From assembly GCF_900110105.1 (NCBI RefSeq), contig NZ_FOCL01000010.1, forward strand, positions 124,001-188,000: a stretch of DNA of 64,000 bases, given 5' to 3'. Both the position numbers and the translations under genes were made by a program. The DNA comes from Mucilaginibacter gossypiicola (GTDB lineage: Bacteria > Bacteroidota > Bacteroidia > Sphingobacteriales > Sphingobacteriaceae). The notes under the pieces are model-generated. The model was not told the origin of the DNA and searched no databases. It saw only the letters and a program-made list of their open reading frames with translations. This document shows, in pieces, positions 59,858 to 64,000 of the stretch (positions within the stretch are counted from its first letter, which is position 1; each line of letters starts with the position of its first letter).

Positions 59858-62323
59858 TTACTTTGCTTTTAATTTATCAGCCAGCATTTTCATATAAAAG
59901 CCGCCTACTACACTTCTTGCTTTGAAGTTTTCCCTTATGCCTGTATTTGAATCGTAAAAATCATTGAGCGGCACGCGTGACTGGGTTTCCAAAGCGTGGA
60001 TATAAAGCGGCTTGATCAGGGCTTCGAACTGATCTTTTTGAGGGGCAAAAGTTGCTGTCCAGGCTATCCAATCGTTCTTGGTATATGCTTTACGGCTATC
60101 CAGCGGAATACCGAACTTATTTATTTTAGTAAGGTAATACCGGGTTTCGGTATCATAAACTTTCTGCGGAAATAAATGCAGTCCCAGTACCTTGTCCCAA
60201 ACCAGGTTATATTTCTGGCTCCAGGTATCTTTGCTGTCGAAGGTGAGCGCATAGTGATCGCCTGCATCAGCCATCTTTATCCACTCAGGTACCATGCCTT
60301 CGGCTATGGCGCGATATTTTTTAGCAGTTTCCGTTTCACCTAATGTTTCGGCCATTTGTGCGTAACAAGCTATCGCAACAATGGCTTTTACCGATAAGTT
60401 GGCGTTACGGGCCAAATGTCCGGCAAAATCATCTGTACACAACTGGGTTTTGGGATCCAAGCCTTCTTTGGCAAGGTAATCAACCCAGGTAGTTAACGTT
60501 TGCCAGTGTTTTTTTGCGTAGCCGGCATTACCTTCCGCTTTAGCAATAGCAGCACAAAGGATGATCATGTTACCAGATTCCTCTACCGGCATTGGCTCGC
60601 CGTAAGTTTGCCCGTTGGCCTTTGGATAAGTGCCCAGATCGTGCGCAGCCCATGGATGCGGATATTTGCCTGTTTCACTGAAATGAAATATCCCGTTTAA
60701 CATGCCCTGTACCAATTCCGGGTTATAGATAAGGTATAACGGGGCAGATGGGTAAGTGACATCAACGGTATTGATAAAGCCGCCGCTATTGTTTTCTTTG
60801 GATAACCATAAGGTTTCACCTGCAGGGCTTTTTACCAGCGCATGTGCAGCAATGCTTTGACGATAGGCCAATACGCACAAATGGGCATATTCTCTTCCTC
60901 CCGAGCGTAGGGCGTCCGCATAAACCTCTTTATCAAAGGTATTACACTTTTGCATAACCGAAGGATATTCATTCAAGGCATCGGTCAATTCGCCTTCAAT
61001 GGTAGCTTTACCTGAGTTGTTCCACCATGGCCTCAAATTGGTATTGAAATACTGCACAGAAACCCCTTCGTCATAACCCAACTCAACAAAACGCTCAACA
61101 GCAGTTTTGCCAATAGTTCCGAAAGGAACAATGGTATTTAATGAAAGTGAATGGCCTTTAGTTTCGGTTGATAAAACAGATCCCTTCCTGAATGCGTCGG
61201 CGGCTTCGTTGCCTTTGGTAATAAACTGAACTGCGCCTGCAGTTTTTGGCGCAGCTACATAAAAATATCCCCAGTCTATACGCATGTCGTCGCCGCCCTT
61301 TTGAAGAACGGGCTGCTCAACAGTGCCTATTTTCAAGACTGAAAGCTTCGCAGTAGCATATTTCTGCGCACTAACCGCCTGTGTTGGCTGATAGACTGCG
61401 ATATCAGATGACGCGCCAAGAAAAACTTTTACAGCGTGGTTTTTCCCATCGTTTGCATTCACTTTATATGCAACGTAAGAAACCGGACGGGATAATAAAT
61501 TCAGGTCATTCAACAACAGAGGTGAAGTAAAGGTTAGCTGAAGATCTACTTTTCCGGCGGCGAAATTGTAAACGGTTTGCGTTGCTTTAACTTCTACATT
61601 TTTCTGTTCGGCCAGTGATATTTGGGCGGCATTGTCTTTCAATTTATCAACAAGGCCAAAATCTAAAAAGCGGCCACCTGCCGAATTAGCGAGATGGATG
61701 GCAATCACGTTCTGCCCTGCTTTAAGTGCGCTTTTATTGACTGGAAAATATTGAAAACTACTTGTCCAGCCCTTCTTTTCGTAAATCCTGGTGCCATTCA
61801 GAAACACCTCAACATTATCGTCATGGTTCAGTTTCAGAAAAAGCTCATTAATGGCAGAAACCGAGTTAAGATTAAAAGTCCGCCTTACCCAAATGTCGTC
61901 CGATTTCCATAGCGTTTTTACACTCTTCTCATCGTCGCCAATCGGTGCCTGTCCCAACTTCCAGCCGGTAGTACCATATTTTAACGAGGTCCAGTCGCCC
62001 TCTGGTTTATTTTCTGTATAACTAACGTTATAAGTCGCTTCATCAGAGGCGTTTAATATTGTTTTATAATTGGTTTGCTCTTTTCCCAGGAAACGATAAA
62101 TCTTCCCATCCACATTAATCAGCCCCAATAGTGAGTGTTCGGCCCCTGTCCAATGTGTTGTGGTAGAGTTGTTCAGCTGATCGGTGTTTGACCAGATGCT
62201 AAAGTAGGTGTTGTGGGTGATGAGCGGATACGCAGGTGCTTTTCTTTCCTGCGCATGCACTGTACCGGCAAGACATGCATAGGCCAGCACGACCAATGAC
62301 TTAAGTCGGTTAGATTGGTTCAT
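59858..62323 (-). CDS. Secreted glutaminase-A-like protein (DUF4964/DUF5127/DUF4965/DUF1793)
   Basis: 821 aa. The signal peptide is MNQSNRLKSLVVLAYACLAGTVHAQ. The domains are DUF4964 (about 28-90, PLITHNTYFSIWSNTDQLNN), a galactose-binding-like insert (about 105-225, DIWVRRTFNLN and DDNVEVFLNGTRIYEK), DUF5127 (about 240-460), DUF4965 (about 470-650, YADALRSGGREYAHLCVLAY) and DUF1793 (about 655-815, TDDFAGHLARNANLSVKAIV). The family is annotated as glutaminase A in fungi and has an (alpha/alpha)6 toroid like glycoside hydrolases; the real substrate here is uncertain. Located in the periplasm or outer membrane. Confidence 0.85.
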   Translation of the reverse strand: MNQSNRLKSLVVLAYACLAGTVHAQERKAPAYPLITHNTYFSIWSNTDQLNNSTTTHWTGAEHSLLGLINVDGKIYRFLGKEQTNYKTILNASDEATYNVSYTENKPEGDWTSLKYGTTGWKLGQAPIGDDEKSVKTLWKSDDIWVRRTFNLNSVSAINELFLKLNHDDNVEVFLNGTRIYEKKGWTSSFQYFPVNKSALKAGQNVIAIHLANSAGGRFLDFGLVDKLKDNAAQISLAEQKNVEVKATQTVYNFAAGKVDLQLTFTSPLLLNDLNLLSRPVSYVAYKVNANDGKNHAVKVFLGASSDIAVYQPTQAVSAQKYATAKLSVLKIGTVEQPVLQKGGDDMRIDWGYFYVAAPKTAGAVQFITKGNEAADAFRKGSVLSTETKGHSLSLNTIVPFGTIGKTAVERFVELGYDEGVSVQYFNTNLRPWWNNSGKATIEGELTDALNEYPSVMQKCNTFDKEVYADALRSGGREYAHLCVLAYRQSIAAHALVKSPAGETLWLSKENNSGGFINTVDVTYPSAPLYLIYNPELVQGMLNGIFHFSETGKYPHPWAAHDLGTYPKANGQTYGEPMPVEESGNMIILCAAIAKAEGNAGYAKKHWQTLTTWVDYLAKEGLDPKTQLCTDDFAGHLARNANLSVKAIVAIACYAQMAETLGETETAKKYRAIAEGMVPEWIKMADAGDHYALTFDSKDTWSQKYNLVWDKVLGLHLFPQKVYDTETRYYLTKINKFGIPLDSRKAYTKNDWIAWTATFAPQKDQFEALIKPLYIHALETQSRVPLNDFYDSNTGIRENFKARSVVGGFYMKMLADKLKAK

Positions 62324-62547
62324 GGATAGTATATAATTGATATTTTATTCAAATCGTAAAAGTAGGTAAAAGCATTGCCCGGATATCTTCATATTGTATC
62401 AAAGTGGGCGCATATTGTCTCATTTTCGCATGTTTTACTCAAAACCCGGGGGAGTTTACCGGATTACAGCAAAAAGCTATGTGCATCAATTGGCAAGATA
62501 ATAAGCTTTGGAATTAACGGTTTCCCATTCATTTATAGTAAGGCATT

Positions 62548-63117
62548 CTATAATTTTGACTTCAGCCTGCTTAAACCTTCTTGTGTAATATTCAAATAAT
62601 TAGCCACCAATCTGTTGGGTAAACGTTTTATGATCTCAGGGTTTTCTTTAAGCAGTAGTAAATAGCGCTCGGTAGCGTCGTTGGTAATGAAACTCATTAA
62701 CCGGTTGGTATTTATCACGTAGGCATATTCCAGTTGATGGCGATAGAACTTTTCCCATGCGGGCAATGTTTCTACCAGGTGGTAAAAATCCTTCCTGTCC
62801 ATATAAAGTAGCTCTGAATCCATTACAGCTTCAATATATTCATTCGAAGGGTTTTCGGTAATAAACGACACCATCGACGATGATGCATCATTTTCAAATA
62901 TGATCCTCCGGGTAACTTCCGTACCAACGTCCTTTATAAAATAAATCCGTAAGCAACCCTTCACAACAAAATACATCCTGTTTGACAAACCGCCTTCGTG
63001 TAATAAAATTTCTTTCTTTTTAACCGTACGCGATTTAAAATATGAAAGGATCAACTGCAAATCTTCATCACTCATTTTAACCTTTTTCAGGATGTATTTG
63101 GCCAATGCTTCTTTCAT
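62548..63117 (-). CDS. Crp/Fnr-family transcriptional regulator
   Basis: 189 aa. The cyclic-nucleotide-binding-like beta roll (about 20-120) has KKKEILLHEGGLSNRMYFVV and KGCLRIYFIKDVGTEVTRRI. A short C-terminal helix-turn-helix has RLPNRLVANYLNITQEGLSR. This type is common in Bacteroidota; the ligand is unknown, and the classic cAMP-contact residues are not evident. The gene is 32 nt downstream of the MFS gene, probably in one operon, and may regulate that exporter. Confidence 0.88.
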   Translation of the reverse strand: MKEALAKYILKKVKMSDEDLQLILSYFKSRTVKKKEILLHEGGLSNRMYFVVKGCLRIYFIKDVGTEVTRRIIFENDASSSMVSFITENPSNEYIEAVMDSELLYMDRKDFYHLVETLPAWEKFYRHQLEYAYVINTNRLMSFITNDATERYLLLLKENPEIIKRLPNRLVANYLNITQEGLSRLKSKL

Positions 63118-63149
63118 AAATATGCAATAGAATTTATTACCTGATAAAA

Positions 63150-64000
63150 TTATGCGTTTTGCTTAAAGAATTTGGGGTAAATTAACAACGCGGCAAACAA
63201 TGCAATAAATGCGTTTATCAAAAATACTTTATCAAAGCCATATGTTATTGATTGTGGCGAACCGCCCATTTTTGAAGTACCCGACACGCCCGACAAAACA
63301 GCGAATATAACCCCAATAACTGTTGTGCCGGTTATTTGCCCTAAAATCCGCGACAGCGACAGAAAGCCGCTGAGCAGCCCGCGCTGATCTGGCCGAGCTA
63401 CTTCCATAACAACGGTGTTGTTAGGCGTTTTAAAAAAGTTTAACCCCAGCGCAATTATTCCTATCCGCCAAAGGTAACCTGTAATATTTTGAGCCGGGGT
63501 AATTGTACTCATACAAAAACATCCAATTGCTATGGTAAGTACAGCATAAAACATCACATTTTTTGCGCCATACTTATCTGCAATTTTACCTGCATAAATG
63601 CTTAGCGCAACAGTTAATAAAGGCCCGAAAGACATAATTAGACCAACTTGTACCAGGCTGTAATTGGCTGCCTTTGAAAGATAGAACGGCGGCAATATTA
63701 CCGTGGTAATAATTACGGTGTAAACGAGTACCGTAGCAAGCAGATTTTTACTGATAAGCCTGTTTTTAAAAATAGCGACATTTATTAACGGATGGGTTAT
63801 CCTTTTTTCTAATTCAATAAATGAAAATAAACCAACAACAGTAATTGCTAATAATATTAAAACTAAAGGGTTGCTAAAACCACTTTTTTCAATCATTGTC
63901 ATACCGATACAGTAGCACGATAAGGTTACTGCCAATAAAACTATTCCAACCCAATCAATAGATATCGTTTTTTTAATGGCAGGGCTCAATATATACTTAT
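63150..64000 (-). CDS. MFS drug-efflux-type transporter (partial, N-terminus beyond window)
   Basis: The frame is open to the right edge (KYILSPAIKKTISIDWVGIV), so only the C-terminal 283 residues are present. About eight hydrophobic helices are visible. NVAIFKNRLISKNLLATVLV, GKIADKYGAKNVMFYAVLTI and ARPDQRGLLSGFLSLSRILG match the DHA2 (14-helix) family. It exports small molecules using the proton gradient; the substrate is unknown. An apparent internal start at 63989 is a TTG inside the protein and is not the real start. Confidence 0.88.
   Translation of the reverse strand, partial: KYILSPAIKKTISIDWVGIVLLAVTLSCYCIGMTMIEKSGFSNPLVLILLAITVVGLFSFIELEKRITHPLINVAIFKNRLISKNLLATVLVYTVIITTVILPPFYLSKAANYSLVQVGLIMSFGPLLTVALSIYAGKIADKYGAKNVMFYAVLTIAIGCFCMSTITPAQNITGYLWRIGIIALGLNFFKTPNNTVVMEVARPDQRGLLSGFLSLSRILGQITGTTVIGVIFAVLSGVSGTSKMGGSPQSITYGFDKVFLINAFIALFAALLIYPKFFKQNA

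Overview
The window comes from a chromosome of a Bacteroidota bacterium, most likely a member of the Sphingobacteriaceae such as Mucilaginibacter or Pedobacter. The evidence is a SusC-type TonB receptor with a FecR/ECF-sigma pair, two giant surface proteins with C-terminal type IX secretion tails, an IntDOT-like tyrosine recombinase, and a Bacteroidota-type promoter (TTG, 20 nt, TACTTTTG) in front of a tRNA. Genus is an inference.

Left chromosomal part (1-29.6 kb). A SusC receptor running off the left edge is preceded by its FecR anti-sigma factor and a divergent ECF sigma factor. Housekeeping and stress genes follow: a Tat-exported alpha/beta hydrolase, an Ohr/OsmC peroxidase, a secreted metallophosphoesterase, an M19 dipeptidase with a one-base frameshift, a hotdog thioesterase and a DoxX-like membrane protein. 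Next comes a surface block: a small FN3 lipoprotein coupled to a 2363-aa NHL/TIG/FG-GAP/MBG protein, a TonB receptor with its small companion, and a 2142-aa TIG/FG-GAP protein containing seven nearly identical 237-bp repeats. A secreted TIM-barrel-like protein ends this part.

Genomic island (about 29.65-58.40 kb, about 28.7 kb). It sits in the 3' half of a tRNA-Asn(GTT) gene. The intact tRNA is at the right end. The displaced 3' half lies at the left end next to the integrase, and the two ends share a 19-bp core and 20-bp arm-like repeats. The island carries a mobilization module (MobC-like protein, relaxase, excisionase-like HTH, oriT-like palindromes) but no conjugation machinery, so it looks like an integrative mobilizable element. 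Cargo is mostly defence: a DUF262 pair, a type I restriction-modification operon, a WYL regulator, a DUF2130 protein, an AbiE toxin-antitoxin pair, a winged-helix/deoxyribosyltransferase-like effector and several unknown genes. A second, truncated but closely related integrase and duplicated flanking DNA, interrupted by an IS110-family element, show that the island grew by accretion.

The most interesting system is the type I R-M operon (47489 to 37931, minus strand). Its first gene encodes an unusual fusion: HARE-HTH, HsdM-like methylase fold with a degenerate catalytic motif (APPI in place of NPPF), one HsdS-like target-recognition domain, and a histidine kinase. The next gene, 1 nt away, is a response regulator without a DNA-binding domain, and it is translationally coupled to hsdM, hsdS and hsdR. 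I infer a two-component system that reads DNA sequence or methylation state and controls the restriction enzyme or another partner. Two similar palindromes lie in front of the kinase gene and the DUF2130 gene and may be operators of the WYL regulator.

Right chromosomal part (58.4-64 kb). This holds an acyltransferase-3 membrane protein, a large secreted glutaminase-A-like protein, a Crp/Fnr regulator and the C-terminal part of an MFS exporter that runs off the right edge.
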